Origin: Mesorhizobium sp. Root102
GTDB taxonomy: Bacteria; Pseudomonadota; Alphaproteobacteria; Rhizobiales; Rhizobiaceae
Assembly (NCBI RefSeq): GCF_001425625.1
Contig: NZ_LMCP01000003.1
Span: 62,001-126,000, forward strand
Direction: 5' to 3'
Length of the DNA: 64,000 nt
In this document: piece after piece, positions 1 to 8,827 of the stretch
Layout: each line of letters starts with the position of its first letter
Numbering within the stretch: the first letter of the stretch is position 1
The notes under the pieces: generated by a model
Told to the model about the DNA's origin: nothing
The model's input: only the letters and a program-made list of their open reading frames with translations
Database searches by the model: none
Position numbers and translations under genes: made by a program

Positions 1-115
1 CTTCCGACGTCGCCCAGAACGGAAACATGTTCTTTTCGTAGAGAGCGTCATAGAGGCCCTTGAGTGCTGCCTTCTTGTTGGTGAGCACATCGTTAGCTGG
101 TTGCGCCAGGGACAT
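1..115 (-). CDS. N-terminus of a cut-off protein, possibly a gentisate-dioxygenase-like cupin
   Basis: Only the first 38 codons lie in the window and the gene runs off the left edge. The frame starts at an ATG with a good ribosome site (AGAGGTG) about six bases before it. The fragment contains a stretch reading LYDALYEKNMFPFWAT. This resembles the N-terminal helix of gentisate 1,2-dioxygenase and related bicupins, which open the ring of aromatic diols, but no metal-binding residues are inside the window. The function is therefore a weak guess. The upstream region carries GGTTG-type motifs also found before the GntR gene at 2238, so the gene may share that regulator. Confidence 0.45.
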   Translation of the reverse strand, partial: MSLAQPANDVLTNKKAALKGLYDALYEKNMFPFWATSE

Positions 116-149
116 ATCGGACACCTCTCGTCACGAAGAAAATGCTTCT

Positions 150-162
150 AACCAACTCAACC
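150..162. promoter_or_regulatory. Operator-like motif upstream of the cupin-like gene
   Basis: Read on the minus strand this is GGTTGAGTTGGTT. It matches 12 of 13 bases of the sequence at 2140-2152 before the GntR gene. It lies 35-47 bases upstream of the start codon at 115, where an operator would overlap a promoter. A further related half (TTCAACCAAT) sits near 343-352. The binding protein is inferred to be the local GntR regulator. Confidence 0.4.
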
Positions 163-367
163 GTATTCGCATTGGTTTTGCTCGACAATCCCCAAATTGC
201 GAAATTTATAAGTTTTTGGTTGAAGTGCATTTTCGACAGGCAAATACCCAAAAATAGGCAGGAATGGCCAAAAATTCGCACAGAACATGCTCAGGAAGGC
301 AGAGTGAAGCCTGTTCGTTACGGCCGTGCAGGCTCACGGCAGTTCAACCAATGTAGATTTTTAGTCT

Positions 368-387
368 CAACCAAAAGATTTTGGTTG
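368..387. promoter_or_regulatory. Perfect 9-bp inverted repeat, operator-like
   Basis: CAACCAAAA and TTTTGGTTG are exact reverse complements separated by GA. The site lies just past the stop of the oxidoreductase at 405 and about 250 bases upstream of the cupin-like gene. It lacks the GC-rich stem and T-run of a terminator. Its arms share the CAACC/GGTTG core with motifs at 150-162 and 2137-2154, which favours an operator. Confidence 0.45.
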
Positions 388-404
388 CATCCCGGCCGCC
401 GCTA

Positions 405-2033
405 TTAGGCCGCCACGCTCTGTTGAGCGCGGTTGCGGATCAGATCGACGGCCTTTTCGGCGATCATGATCACCGCCGCATTGATGTTGCCGCAGACGAG
501 ATCCGGCATCACGGAGGCGTCCACGACACGAAGTCCGGCAACGCCGCGTACCCGCAATTCCGGATCGACCACCGACTCCGCATCGATACCCATACGGCAC
601 GTGCCGGCCGGATGATGCACGGTGATCGACGTCTTGCGGATGTGCTCGTCGATCTCTTCGTCGCTCTCGCATTTCGGTCCGGGGAAGAATTCCGCGCCAA
701 CGAACGGGGCCATGGAAGGCTGGCTTGCAAGGTTGCGCGCAACACGAAAGCCGGCGCGAAGCGACTGCCAGTCACGCTGCGAGGACAGGAAGTTCTGATG
801 GATCAGCGGAGCGGCGACCGGATCGCTCGACGCCAGCTTGACGCTGCCACGGCTCTCCGGCTGCACGGCGACGATACGGGTCGCAAAGCCGTCGGCGAAC
901 GGTGCCTTGAATGGCGACATGTAAGGCCATGCCCCAAGCGGTGCGGCGGTGAAAAGCAGCTGGACGTCCGGCAACGGCCGGCTTGCATCGCTTTTCAGAA
1001 ATGCCACGACGCCGCCAGGCACATCTCCCGAAAAGCCCTTTCCGGTGAGATAGGTCTTGACGAAATCCAGCCCGATACGATCGGCCCGCATCATCTTGAG
1101 AAACGGTCCGGGCTGTTTGCGTCGATACATCAGGATGACCGAAACATGGTCCTGCAAATTCTTTCCGATCTGCGCACGATCAACCTTCGTCTCGATGCCA
1201 TGCGCCGCCAGTTCGCCGCTGTCGCCTATGCCCGACAGCATCATGAGTTGCGGCGTGTTGATGACGCCGCCGGCAAGCAGAACCTCGCGCCGCGCGAGAA
1301 CCTCATGGCTCGCCCCGCCTCTGGTGTAGGCAACGCCCGTTGCGCGCCCATCCTTCAGGAGGATCTTCGTCGCCATCGCGCCGGTCAGAACCTTGACGTT
1401 GCCGCGGCGCATGGCGGGCCGCAGATAGGCGGTCGCGGTCGAGCAGCGCCGGCCGTTCGCAATTGTCATCTGCAAACGGCCGAAGCCTTCCTGGACGGCG
1501 CCGTTGTAGTCTTCGGTCTGCGGGTATCCGGCGTCACGGCTGGCCGTGGCGAAGGCATCGATCAATTCATCCTTGTAACGGCAGAACTGGGTGTTCAGCG
1601 GCCCGCTGCCGCCACGATACCGGCTTTCGCCCGCTTCCCAGCGCTCCTGCTTCTTGAAGTAGGGCAGCACCCTGTCGAACGACCAGTCCGTCAGGCCGCT
1701 TGCCGCCCAGCGATCGTAATCGCCGCGATTGCCGCGCACATAGGCCATTGCGTTGGTGGAAGAAGAGCCTCCGATAACCTTGCCGCGCGCGCATTCGACC
1801 TTGCGCCCGCCGACATTGGCCTCGGGCTCGCAGAAATACATCCAGTCGTGGCGGCGCTCGGTCAGTATCTTGCCCCAACCAAGCGGGATGTGGATCATCG
1901 GATCGCGGTCCCAATCTCCCGCCTCCAGCAGAAGCACCGACACCGCGGGGTCTTCGCTCAGCCTGTTCGCCAGCACGCAGCCGGCCGATCCCGCACCGAC
2001 AATGACGTAGTCAAAGGTTTCGCCAGCCGGCAT
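405..2033 (-). CDS. GMC family FAD-dependent oxidoreductase
   Basis: This 542-residue protein belongs to the glucose-methanol-choline oxidoreductases, which oxidise alcohols using tightly bound FAD. The N-terminus has the dinucleotide-binding motif GAGSAG (residues about 12-17) followed by an acidic strand end (LLLEAG). The GMC signature region [15 protein letters not shown] lies near residue 85. The C-terminus has the catalytic [10 protein letters not shown] block near residue 470 and the Asn-containing GNINAAV block near 515. The length is normal. The ATG start has GAGGA at a good distance. Annotations such as choline dehydrogenase are common for this family, but the substrate cannot be read from sequence. 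It is divergent from the GntR gene and upstream of the cupin-like gene, which suggests a small catabolic unit. Confidence 0.9.
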   Translation of the reverse strand: MPAGETFDYVIVGAGSAGCVLANRLSEDPAVSVLLLEAGDWDRDPMIHIPLGWGKILTERRHDWMYFCEPEANVGGRKVECARGKVIGGSSSTNAMAYVRGNRGDYDRWAASGLTDWSFDRVLPYFKKQERWEAGESRYRGGSGPLNTQFCRYKDELIDAFATASRDAGYPQTEDYNGAVQEGFGRLQMTIANGRRCSTATAYLRPAMRRGNVKVLTGAMATKILLKDGRATGVAYTRGGASHEVLARREVLLAGGVINTPQLMMLSGIGDSGELAAHGIETKVDRAQIGKNLQDHVSVILMYRRKQPGPFLKMMRADRIGLDFVKTYLTGKGFSGDVPGGVVAFLKSDASRPLPDVQLLFTAAPLGAWPYMSPFKAPFADGFATRIVAVQPESRGSVKLASSDPVAAPLIHQNFLSSQRDWQSLRAGFRVARNLASQPSMAPFVGAEFFPGPKCESDEEIDEHIRKTSITVHHPAGTCRMGIDAESVVDPELRVRGVAGLRVVDASVMPDLVCGNINAAVIMIAEKAVDLIRNRAQQSVAA

Positions 2034-2099
2034 GCGTCATCCTCGGGAGAAAGACGGCCCGCCGCGATGGCAACCGTCGACGAAGGCAGTCAACCATCG

Positions 2100-2154
2100 C
2101 GCAACTGGTGTTGTCAACCATTGCGTACAGTTGTAGATTGGTTGAATTGGTTGA
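2100..2154. promoter_or_regulatory. Divergent control region: imperfect palindrome plus tandem 9-mers
   Basis: The 204-base gap between the minus-strand oxidoreductase and the plus-strand GntR gene holds two candidate operators. At 2100-2125 the outer arms CGCAA and TTGCG are exact complements around a GGT...ACC core. At 2137-2154 the 9-mer ATTGGTTGA occurs twice in perfect tandem, giving the GGTTGAATTGGTT string also present (one mismatch, inverted) at 150-162. Autoregulation by the GntR protein is inferred. Confidence 0.45.
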
Positions 2155-2237
2155 GTGCCGTCGAACAGGTTTTCGTGTCACAATATGATGTCAGGACGTT
2201 GAGTCGGCGGTCTGCCGATCGGACAGGAGATTTGGTT

Positions 2238-2915
2238 TTGAGCGCATTCGAGCCGCAGGTAGGACCATCGGATCTCGACGACATCATTGCCGCGGTCCGC
2301 CAGTTGCAGCAGGGCGGCGGCAAGCTTCCGTCCGAGCGCGATCTTGCGGAACATCTGAGCGTAAAGCGCCATCAGCTTCGCAAAGCGCTTGAAGTGCTGC
2401 GCCACTCAGGCGATCTCAAACCGGCGCGCGCCAGGCGGGCGCCGACCGCCCTTCCAAGATATGGCGAGGAACTGGTCAGGGTAACCAATCCGATCGAGAT
2501 TCTGGAATTGCGCCTGCTCATGGAGCCGGGCCTTGCTCGGTTGGCGTCGCTGCGCGCCTCCTCCTTCGAGACGGCGCGGATCCTCGACGCGGCAACCACG
2601 CCGGAGAATGCTCCGTCGGGTGAGGTCGACTTCGCCTTCCATCTCGCGATCGTCGCCGCCGCCCGCAACCATCTCGCCGCGGAATTCTACAAGATGCTGC
2701 GTCAGGTCGGGGTCGATGCGCGGGTGAAGGTTGCGCGCACCGCGGCGCCCACCTGCCCCAAGCGGATCGCCCAGCGCGACGGCGAGCATCGCCTGATCGC
2801 CGAAGCGATCTCGCAGCGCGATCCAGAAGCGGCGGAGGCCGCAATGCGCGCGCACCTGCTGTCCGTGCAGAGACAGATCATGGAACGGTCGAATGCCGGC
2901 GCCTTTGCCGCGTGA
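2238..2915 (+). CDS. GntR family (FadR/FCD-type) transcriptional regulator
   Basis: This is a 225-residue regulator with an N-terminal winged helix-turn-helix (residues about 10-75, including LPSERDLAEHLSV) and a C-terminal all-helical FCD-like ligand domain. The start is a TTG at 2238, chosen because AGGAGA ends seven bases before it. The same frame stays open back to 381 on this strand, but that extension overlaps the oxidoreductase and looks like a shadow. The regulator faces one GMC oxidoreductase and precedes another by 43 bases, so it probably controls both. The effector is likely a small organic acid, as for other FCD proteins, but it is not known. Confidence 0.85.
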   Translation: MSAFEPQVGPSDLDDIIAAVRQLQQGGGKLPSERDLAEHLSVKRHQLRKALEVLRHSGDLKPARARRAPTALPRYGEELVRVTNPIEILELRLLMEPGLARLASLRASSFETARILDAATTPENAPSGEVDFAFHLAIVAAARNHLAAEFYKMLRQVGVDARVKVARTAAPTCPKRIAQRDGEHRLIAEAISQRDPEAAEAAMRAHLLSVQRQIMERSNAGAFAA

Positions 2916-2958
2916 TCTTATCAGCTTCTGATATCGAGCCTGTGCGGGGAATTTCAAA

Positions 2959-4536
2959 TTGAAACGTCATTTCGACGTGCTGGTCATCGGCGCGGGATCC
3001 GCCGGCTCGGTCGTTGCCAGCCGGCTCAGTGAAGACCGGTCATGCCGGGTCGGCCTCATCGAGGCAGGGGCGATGCCGGCCGATCCCGACATCGCCGACC
3101 CGCTGAAATGGACGATGCTCCAGGGCCGCGCCTACGACTGGGCCTACCGGACCGTACCCCAGCCTTTCACCGCCAACCGCATCCATGAATGGCCACGCGG
3201 CAAGATCGTCGGCGGCTCGAGCTGCCTGCATGCAATGGCCTATGTGCGCGGCCATCCCGATGATTTCGAATCCTGGGCACAAGCCGGCGGCGAGCGCTGG
3301 TCCTATCGGGGATTGTTGCCGGGCTTCATCCGCAGCGAAGCCTTCACCGCCTTCGACGGGCCGGCACGCGGCAGGAGCGGCCCGCTGGACGTCTATCTGC
3401 CGGACGCCGAGGTCAGTCCGGTCGTGCGTGCCTACATCGCCGCCGGACGGGCCATGGGTGCTCCTGCCCTGACCGACCACAACAGTGGCGAACTGGTCGG
3501 CACCAGCCCCAATTCACTCAACATACGCGACGGTAAGCGCCTCAGCGTCGCCGACGCCTATCTGCCGCCGCAGGTCATGGCGCGGCCGAACCTGACCTTG
3601 CTCACCGGCCACGAGGTCGAGCATCTGGTGCTGGACAGCCACAAGGTCACGGGCGTGAGCGTGGTGTGCGAGGGCGAGACCGGAACGCTCTCCGCCGACC
3701 GGATTGTCCTTTGCGCCGGCGCAGTGTCCACGCCGCTCATCCTCATGCGGTCGGGCATTGGCTGTCCGGATACTCTGAAGCAGGCGAGGATACGCTGCCT
3801 TGCCGATCGACGCGATGTCGGTCGCAATCTGCAGGACCATCTGCTGGCTCTTGGAAATGTCTACGCCGCGAAAAAGCCGGTGCCGCCGTCCCGCCTGCAG
3901 CACTCCGAATCGCTGATGTACCTCCATGGCGACGACCCGACCCGTTCCACGGGAAGTCCCGACATCGTGCTCGCCTGCGTCGTCGCTCCGTCAGTGGCCG
4001 AGGGCTTGAATGCCCCGCCCTACGGCTCCGCCTTCACGATCCTGTGCGGCGTCACCCATCCGACAAGCCGCGGGCGCATTGCCCCAGGCGGGCCGGGCCG
4101 CAACGACACGCCCGTCATCGATCCGCGTTATCTCGAAACCGAACACGACCGCACGGCCTTCAGGATGGCCTTGAAGCGGGCGCGCATGGTCGGCCATCAT
4201 GCGGCTCTGGACGAATGGCGCGATGCGGAGATCCTGCCGGGCGCACCGGTTCAGTCCGACGACGAGCTCGATGCCTTCATCGCCAGGGCCGCTTCCACCC
4301 ATCATCATCCAGCTGGCACATGCCGGATGGGTCGTGATGCCGAGGCCGTCGTCGATCCTGACTTGCGGTTGAACGGCTTCGACAACATCTTTGTCGTCGA
4401 CGCCTCGGTGATGCCGGCGATCCCGAGCGGACCGATCAATGCCGCAATCGTTGCCATCGCGGAAACCTGGGCGGCGTCTTCACGGGTTACCGCCTCGACA
4501 GCGGCCGCTGCGCCTGACAATTCCCCTGGGGTTTGA
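2959..4536 (+). CDS. GMC family FAD-dependent oxidoreductase
   Basis: This 525-residue protein has the same architecture as the enzyme at 405-2033 but is clearly divergent. It has GAGSAG at the N-terminus, the PRGKIVGGSSCLHAMAYVRG signature near residue 85, [11 protein letters not shown] near residue 455 and a C-terminal GPINAAI block. The start is TTG at 2959, preceded by a GGGGA ribosome site eight bases away. It follows gntR by 43 bases on the same strand and is probably cotranscribed. Two non-identical GMC enzymes under one regulator suggest successive or alternative alcohol oxidations of one substrate family. Its 3' end converges on the GGDEF gene with a 29-base gap. Confidence 0.9.
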   Translation: MKRHFDVLVIGAGSAGSVVASRLSEDRSCRVGLIEAGAMPADPDIADPLKWTMLQGRAYDWAYRTVPQPFTANRIHEWPRGKIVGGSSCLHAMAYVRGHPDDFESWAQAGGERWSYRGLLPGFIRSEAFTAFDGPARGRSGPLDVYLPDAEVSPVVRAYIAAGRAMGAPALTDHNSGELVGTSPNSLNIRDGKRLSVADAYLPPQVMARPNLTLLTGHEVEHLVLDSHKVTGVSVVCEGETGTLSADRIVLCAGAVSTPLILMRSGIGCPDTLKQARIRCLADRRDVGRNLQDHLLALGNVYAAKKPVPPSRLQHSESLMYLHGDDPTRSTGSPDIVLACVVAPSVAEGLNAPPYGSAFTILCGVTHPTSRGRIAPGGPGRNDTPVIDPRYLETEHDRTAFRMALKRARMVGHHAALDEWRDAEILPGAPVQSDDELDAFIARAASTHHHPAGTCRMGRDAEAVVDPDLRLNGFDNIFVVDASVMPAIPSGPINAAIVAIAETWAASSRVTASTAAAAPDNSPGV

Positions 4537-4565
4537 ATGGCCCTCGCGCTGGCGCCCGGCGGTAG

Positions 4566-5318
4566 TCAGCTGTGGAGATGCGTCAATTCAAACGTGGCTC
4601 CGTCCCGGATGCCCGCCATGCGCTGCTCGGCCGACCGGAACATGTCCGCGAACTCCGCCTCGTTTTCGAACACAACGCCGCCGACTTTGACGGTCAGGGC
4701 ATCTTCGGTTCCTTTTGGCGCGAAATAGACTTGCGCGATACGCGCCCGGATACGCTCGCCAATTTCCCTGGCTTCTGCCTCGGTGGCGCCTGAGAGGAAA
4801 ACCCCGAACATCGAAGCCCCCATGCGTCCAACCAGATCCTCCTCGCGCACCGATGATTTTATGGTTGAGGCAACGAGCCGCAACGCCTCATCGCCCCATT
4901 CAAGGCCAAAGCGCAGGTTGATGGACCGCAAATGTTCCGAATGGATGACCAGGAAGGCACCCGATCTCGGACCAGGAGCCGCTGGCCTTGCTGTTCTTTT
5001 TTCGACCATCGACGTGAAGACCGCTCCGTTCAGGCAGCCTGTCATGGTGTCGAAGGTTGCCGACTTGTCGAGTTCCCGGCGATAGCGACGCAGCTCGATC
5101 TGCTTCAAGCCAACGAACAGAAAAAGCGGAACACCAAGGATAACAGGCAACAGGATTGCCGTGACCATGCTGCGCCCAAATGGCGTCAGCGCCTCCGAGA
5201 ACAGGAGCAGATAGTTGAGGCCGACGGAAAGGGCCAGGATTCCCGTGGTTCCCAGAAAGGTCAGCCAAGCGACGCCTTTCCATGCCTGGGCGGTGGTGGT
5301 CCCCATAGTCTTTGTCAC
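4566..5318 (-). CDS. Membrane-anchored degenerate GGDEF domain protein
   Basis: The 250-residue protein has two hydrophobic segments (residues about 17-37 and 50-70) followed by a GGDEF-type domain starting near DTMTGCLNG. Diguanylate cyclases need GG(D/E)EF in the active loop. Here the equivalent position reads RMGASMF, so the metal-binding acidic residue is gone. The helix that normally reads GHxxGD is EWGDEAL. Cyclase activity is therefore unlikely, and a binding or scaffolding role is possible. No EAL domain is present. It is the most distal minus-strand gene downstream of the large adhesin. Adhesin systems of this type are controlled by cyclic di-GMP in pseudomonads, so a link is possible but unproven. 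Confidence 0.8.
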   Translation of the reverse strand: MTKTMGTTTAQAWKGVAWLTFLGTTGILALSVGLNYLLLFSEALTPFGRSMVTAILLPVILGVPLFLFVGLKQIELRRYRRELDKSATFDTMTGCLNGAVFTSMVEKRTARPAAPGPRSGAFLVIHSEHLRSINLRFGLEWGDEALRLVASTIKSSVREEDLVGRMGASMFGVFLSGATEAEAREIGERIRARIAQVYFAPKGTEDALTVKVGGVVFENEAEFADMFRSAEQRMAGIRDGATFELTHLHS

Positions 5319-5510
5319 TGGCCGATCTCCTGTGGATGGGCTGGTATAAGGCCGGTGTGTTGCAATTTCAGTTTCAAGGAACCTTGCAATTTAATCGATT
5401 GCGCGATGACCCCATCAAGGCTGCGGACGAAATTGGCTTGTTCCCAATGCATGTCGCCCTGAAAGTGACCTCGGTTTTGGGAAAACGACATGCATAGAAA
5501 ACAAAGACCT

Positions 5511-5557
5511 AAAGCGCGTCGCCTGAATCCGTTAAATGGATTCAGGCGACGCGTTTT
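5511..5557. repeat. Long intergenic palindrome (20-bp arms, 7-base loop)
   Basis: The arm at 5511-5530 and the inverted arm at 5538-5557 match at 19 of 20 positions, with the loop GTTAAAT between them. It sits in the gap between the SNase-like gene (ending at 5613) and the GGDEF gene (starting at 5318). Similar GCGTCGCCTGAATCC palindromes are, to my knowledge, scattered between genes in rhizobial genomes. There is no T-run on either side, so it may be a mobile palindromic repeat or a processed hairpin more than a simple terminator. No second copy was seen in the window. Confidence 0.75.
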
Positions 5558-5612
5558 AGGGAAAGCTGCCCGTGACGGTTAACAAACAAAATATCAGGAG
5601 CTGAACGACCAG

Positions 5613-6317
5613 CTATTGTGCCGGGCCGAATATGCCCATCTCCGCGTCCCTGGCGGTCGCCTCCGCCTTGCCATAGATGCCGCTTGGCAGCGCGGTGGCC
5701 CAGCCATTGGAGACAAGCCAGGCTCCGACATCCTGCTTGCCCAGGCTGCACGTCGCGGCGATGGCAAAACGCTCGACGTCCGGCGGCACGAAACATTTCA
5801 GTGCGCGTCCCCTCAGCCAGGAATTGAAAGCGGCGCGTGCGCGCTGACCGCAAGGCCACGTAACGTCTTGAAACGAGCAGGATCTGTCGACATCGATGCC
5901 TTGCACCCCGCTGATGACCACCTTCCGACCCATGGATTCGAACATCGCCGACGATGTGGCAATAGGGCGGAAGAGCAAGACCTCCCGCCAGTCCCTGGGC
6001 ATCGGCGTTTTCGGGGGCACGGCGAGACCGAGCTCGCCGAGTGGCGGACGGGGCTCCGCCCGTTCGATCTCAGCTGGATCAAGCCGTGGCGGAGCGATCA
6101 GGTCTTGAGCAACCTTGCGCGCCGGTTCCGGGCGTTGTGCGTCGGTAACCGGGGCAACCGGCCGGATTGGCTGCGTATCGTCAACAGCCTTCGAAGGGGC
6201 AAGGACAGGCCGATCGACCGAAAGCAAAGCACCGGCCTGAATGATCAGCAGGACTCCGGCCAGAAGCAGGAGGCTTCCGAGCACGATCGCCAAGCGGCTG
6301 CGGCCCGGCCTGCCCAT
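5613..6317 (-). CDS. Membrane-anchored SNase-like (thermonuclease-fold) protein, probably inactive
   Basis: This 234-residue protein has one N-terminal membrane segment (residues about 9-31), a proline-rich linker to about residue 100, and a C-terminal domain with features of the staphylococcal-nuclease fold. Those are a CGQRARAAF helix, a short Cys strand, then GAWLVSNGWA and a final AxxxARDAEMGIFG. Active thermonucleases carry an Asp-Gly-Asp-Thr start and a GIDAPE block. Neither is visible, so catalysis is doubtful. It is cotranscribed with the upstream lipoprotein gene (33-base gap). The start codon has only a weak ribosome site. Confidence 0.6.
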   Translation of the reverse strand: MGRPGRSRLAIVLGSLLLLAGVLLIIQAGALLSVDRPVLAPSKAVDDTQPIRPVAPVTDAQRPEPARKVAQDLIAPPRLDPAEIERAEPRPPLGELGLAVPPKTPMPRDWREVLLFRPIATSSAMFESMGRKVVISGVQGIDVDRSCSFQDVTWPCGQRARAAFNSWLRGRALKCFVPPDVERFAIAATCSLGKQDVGAWLVSNGWATALPSGIYGKAEATARDAEMGIFGPAQ

Positions 6318-6350
6318 CAGGTTGCACAGCTTCTCAAAAAGGCTCGCCGG

Positions 6351-7550
6351 TCAGAAACCCGACGTCGATTTGGCAACCAGTTTGAGAGCACCTTTTTCAA
6401 TCCGGTAGAACGGCATCGATCGTTCGCTGGATCCGTCAGCCCGAAACCGGAACAGACCTGTCGACCCACGAAACCCGTTTGGATTCTCGAGAACCTTTTT
6501 GCTGAAGCCATCAGGCCCGACCGCGCTGGCAATCCCTGCAGTCAGGGCAACCATATCATAGGCGTAGGCCACATTGACATCGGCCGGATAGTTGTATGCC
6601 GTCCTGAAGCGGTCGGCGATCGGCCCGGTTTCACTTGGATCGAGCGTGGCGATATATGCCCCTCCAAACAGTGGGTCCATGGGGTGTTCCAGCCAGCGGT
6701 TCGTTCCGACGACGGAGATCGTCTTTCCCGGAATGCCCTTTGATTTGAGGGCGGCCAGGATAGGCGACGGGCTGTCATTGCCGCTGGCAACGATGACGGC
6801 GTCGGGATTGTCCACGAGTGAGCCCATTTCGTCGACTGCCTTCGCGCCACCGTCACCGGCCGAATACGGGAGAGTGACCGCGAGCGTCGCGCCATAGATG
6901 CTGAGGCTGTTGGCGACCCGCTTCTCCATGGCGCCGGCGTTTGGGCCCTCCGCGACAAACAATACGAACTTCTTGCTGCCTTTCGCCGCCAGTCCGGCGG
7001 CGCCCGCCGCGGCGCTGTCCGCTTCGCCAAGACGCACGGCATAAACCCCGGCGCCGCCGGCGAAATTATCGGCAAGCGCCAGGACTGGTGGCCGCTTCGA
7101 TCCAGACAGCGTGGCAATATGCTGGGCTGCCGGCAGTTCGGTTGGGCCGATCACGACCTTCGACCCCGTCGTTATGGCCGTTATCGCCATTTTGCCGGCC
7201 AGTGCGCTGTCGCCTTTGGTGTCTTCTACCGTCAGCGTAAGTAATCCATTGCCAATATCCGTCATCGCCAGCTTGGCCGCATCCAGCATCTTCCTGCCGT
7301 TTTCGCCCGCTGTTCCGGGGCCGGACAACGGCAGCAGCATCGTGACTTTTGTCGAACCGGTGCCCAACGACTGGGTCGCCTGGGCGGGACCGGCAACAGC
7401 GGCGCCATTCTGCCCGGCAGGCACGGTGACCGCCGCCGGATCGAGCACTTCGGAAACGCCGCCTTTGGACTGGCAGCCCGACACCATCACGGCGAGCGCA
7501 AAGGCGATTTTCCATGTCCGCGGACGGTGGACCTGTCGGCCAGCTTCCAT
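6351..7550 (-). CDS. Periplasmic-binding-fold lipoprotein (LpoA/branched-chain-binding type)
   Basis: The 399-residue protein begins with a lipoprotein signal whose lipobox is VSGC (Cys near residue 26). After a Gly/Ala/Pro-rich linker comes a type I periplasmic-binding-protein domain. It opens with VTMLLPLSGPGTAGENGRKM and continues with alternating strands and helices to the end. Such domains occur in amino-acid-binding proteins and in penicillin-binding-protein activators (LpoA). The neighbouring lytic transglycosylase fits a cell-wall role, but no transporter genes are adjacent. The start at 7550 has GGTGGAG at good spacing. Confidence 0.75.
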   Translation of the reverse strand: MEAGRQVHRPRTWKIAFALAVMVSGCQSKGGVSEVLDPAAVTVPAGQNGAAVAGPAQATQSLGTGSTKVTMLLPLSGPGTAGENGRKMLDAAKLAMTDIGNGLLTLTVEDTKGDSALAGKMAITAITTGSKVVIGPTELPAAQHIATLSGSKRPPVLALADNFAGGAGVYAVRLGEADSAAAGAAGLAAKGSKKFVLFVAEGPNAGAMEKRVANSLSIYGATLAVTLPYSAGDGGAKAVDEMGSLVDNPDAVIVASGNDSPSPILAALKSKGIPGKTISVVGTNRWLEHPMDPLFGGAYIATLDPSETGPIADRFRTAYNYPADVNVAYAYDMVALTAGIASAVGPDGFSKKVLENPNGFRGSTGLFRFRADGSSERSMPFYRIEKGALKLVAKSTSGF

Positions 7551-7642
7551 GATTGCTCCACCCTCTGTGCCGCCGGGTATTTCTTTCCGGTCTGGTCTTC
7601 AAGTCATGTTACGGCGGACTTGCCGTGCCGTCTGCAGTTCTT

Positions 7643-8401
7643 TTAGCTGCCGAAAAGCCTGGCTCTGAGCGCCTTGATCTGCCTTGCTTGCCCAGCACTT
7701 CGATAGTCGGCGCATTTCATGTATCGCGGCCCCGGCACGAACACGCGCCGCACGCAAACGCCCTTTCCCTGGGCAGGAGCGCCACCCTCTCCTCCTGGCG
7801 AAAATGCGGAAAACCCGAATGTCGCCACCGGCAAGGGCCCGGTCACTTCAATCCCTTCCCTTGCCAGGATAGCCCGCGCACGCTGGCAGTAGCGGACCGA
7901 AAGGGCCGAGAACCGGCTTTCATTGTGCCCGGCGCGATACTTCATGACGGTGGTGCACAGATCGCCCGCGGCGAGCCTGTTGGCCTGCGCAAGATATTTG
8001 ACTCCCAGGGCGATGTTGGTCGCCGGCGCGCTCAGATCGTCCAGGGAGCCTCGAAAGCCAAGCATTCTGGCCGTCGCCGGCATAACCTGCATCAGGCCGA
8101 CTTCGCCGTCGGCGCCCTGCACGCCGGGATCGAACCCGCTTTCGATCTCCATCACGGCATGCGCCAGCATCGGCTCCAAGCCATAGATCGATGCCTGGCA
8201 GCTGGCAAACGCCTTGAATGTCTGCCGGGTCCACTGCGTGGCAGCGTCACAGTGCACCGCCCGCGTCAGGCCGGGCGACTGCCGTTGGTCCACGGACGGT
8301 CGTTCCAGCCAGTTGGCGTGGGCCAGCGTGACAGTGAGGCCAAGGCCGACCAACGCGATCGCGCCTGCGATCGCCTTCGAGAATGATCCGTCGGCTGTCA
8401 T
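7643..8401 (-). CDS. Periplasmic lytic transglycosylase (SLT family)
   Basis: The 252-residue protein has a hydrophobic signal segment near its start and an SLT domain that cleaves the glycan strands of peptidoglycan. The catalytic glutamate is in AHAVMEIESGF (near residue 85), followed by the typical GEVGLMQVMPATA substrate groove and a later AGHN motif. The C-terminal 80 residues are an extension with two Cys (KGVCVRR, YMKCADYR). The ATG at 8401 was chosen over a TTG at 8410. Neither has a strong ribosome site. It may open the wall for the adhesin secretion apparatus encoded upstream. Confidence 0.8.
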   Translation of the reverse strand: MTADGSFSKAIAGAIALVGLGLTVTLAHANWLERPSVDQRQSPGLTRAVHCDAATQWTRQTFKAFASCQASIYGLEPMLAHAVMEIESGFDPGVQGADGEVGLMQVMPATARMLGFRGSLDDLSAPATNIALGVKYLAQANRLAAGDLCTTVMKYRAGHNESRFSALSVRYCQRARAILAREGIEVTGPLPVATFGFSAFSPGGEGGAPAQGKGVCVRRVFVPGPRYMKCADYRSAGQARQIKALRARLFGS

Positions 8402-8433
8402 GATGGCCAACAGGCGTGGGTTCGCCTATCCGG

Positions 8434-8802
8434 TCAGTGCATGTACTCGACCATGCGATCGTGAAAACACTCGCATTTGTTGAGGGTGTCTTCGTCCTTA
8501 TAGTTAGTCTTGAGGTAGCCATAGGCCTTGCCGCAGGCGACCTTGGCCTCCGACGCCCAGACGAAGACGGGACGCGACGAGTGGATCCACTCCGAGCTGT
8601 TGGCGACAGCGACCGACTCGTCCATCAGCTTCACCACCTGCTCCCTGAGATCGACGATGTTGTCGTTCAGCACCAGGTTGGAGGTGCCGACGACACGGCA
8701 ATAGTCGCCGGTTGGACCATCGATGATGTCCGCGGCATTGAGTCCTGTCGACAAGATCGACAGCAGACCTGCCCCGAAAACCACTCGCAAAATTCTGTTC
8801 AT
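8434..8802 (-). CDS. Small secreted protein of unknown function
   Basis: A 122-residue protein with an N-terminal signal peptide (about 23 residues ending near LNAADI) and a mature part containing four cysteines (DYC, VAC, NKC, ECF) that could form disulfides. The start at 8802 has a GGGG ribosome site eight bases upstream. It begins 25 bases after the adhesin stop on the same strand and is probably cotranscribed with it. No family was recognised. A periplasmic accessory role for the adhesin is possible. Confidence 0.7.
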   Translation of the reverse strand: MNRILRVVFGAGLLSILSTGLNAADIIDGPTGDYCRVVGTSNLVLNDNIVDLREQVVKLMDESVAVANSSEWIHSSRPVFVWASEAKVACGKAYGYLKTNYKDEDTLNKCECFHDRMVEYMH

Positions 8803-8827
8803 GTTGCTTACCCCGTCCCTTTCGCCC

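Noticed and set aside
381..2237. Plus-strand frame continuous with the GntR gene, giving an 844-residue protein
   Set aside because: It overlaps a well-supported GMC oxidoreductase in antisense, has no protein features before the helix-turn-helix, and a TTG start with AGGAGA exists at 2238.
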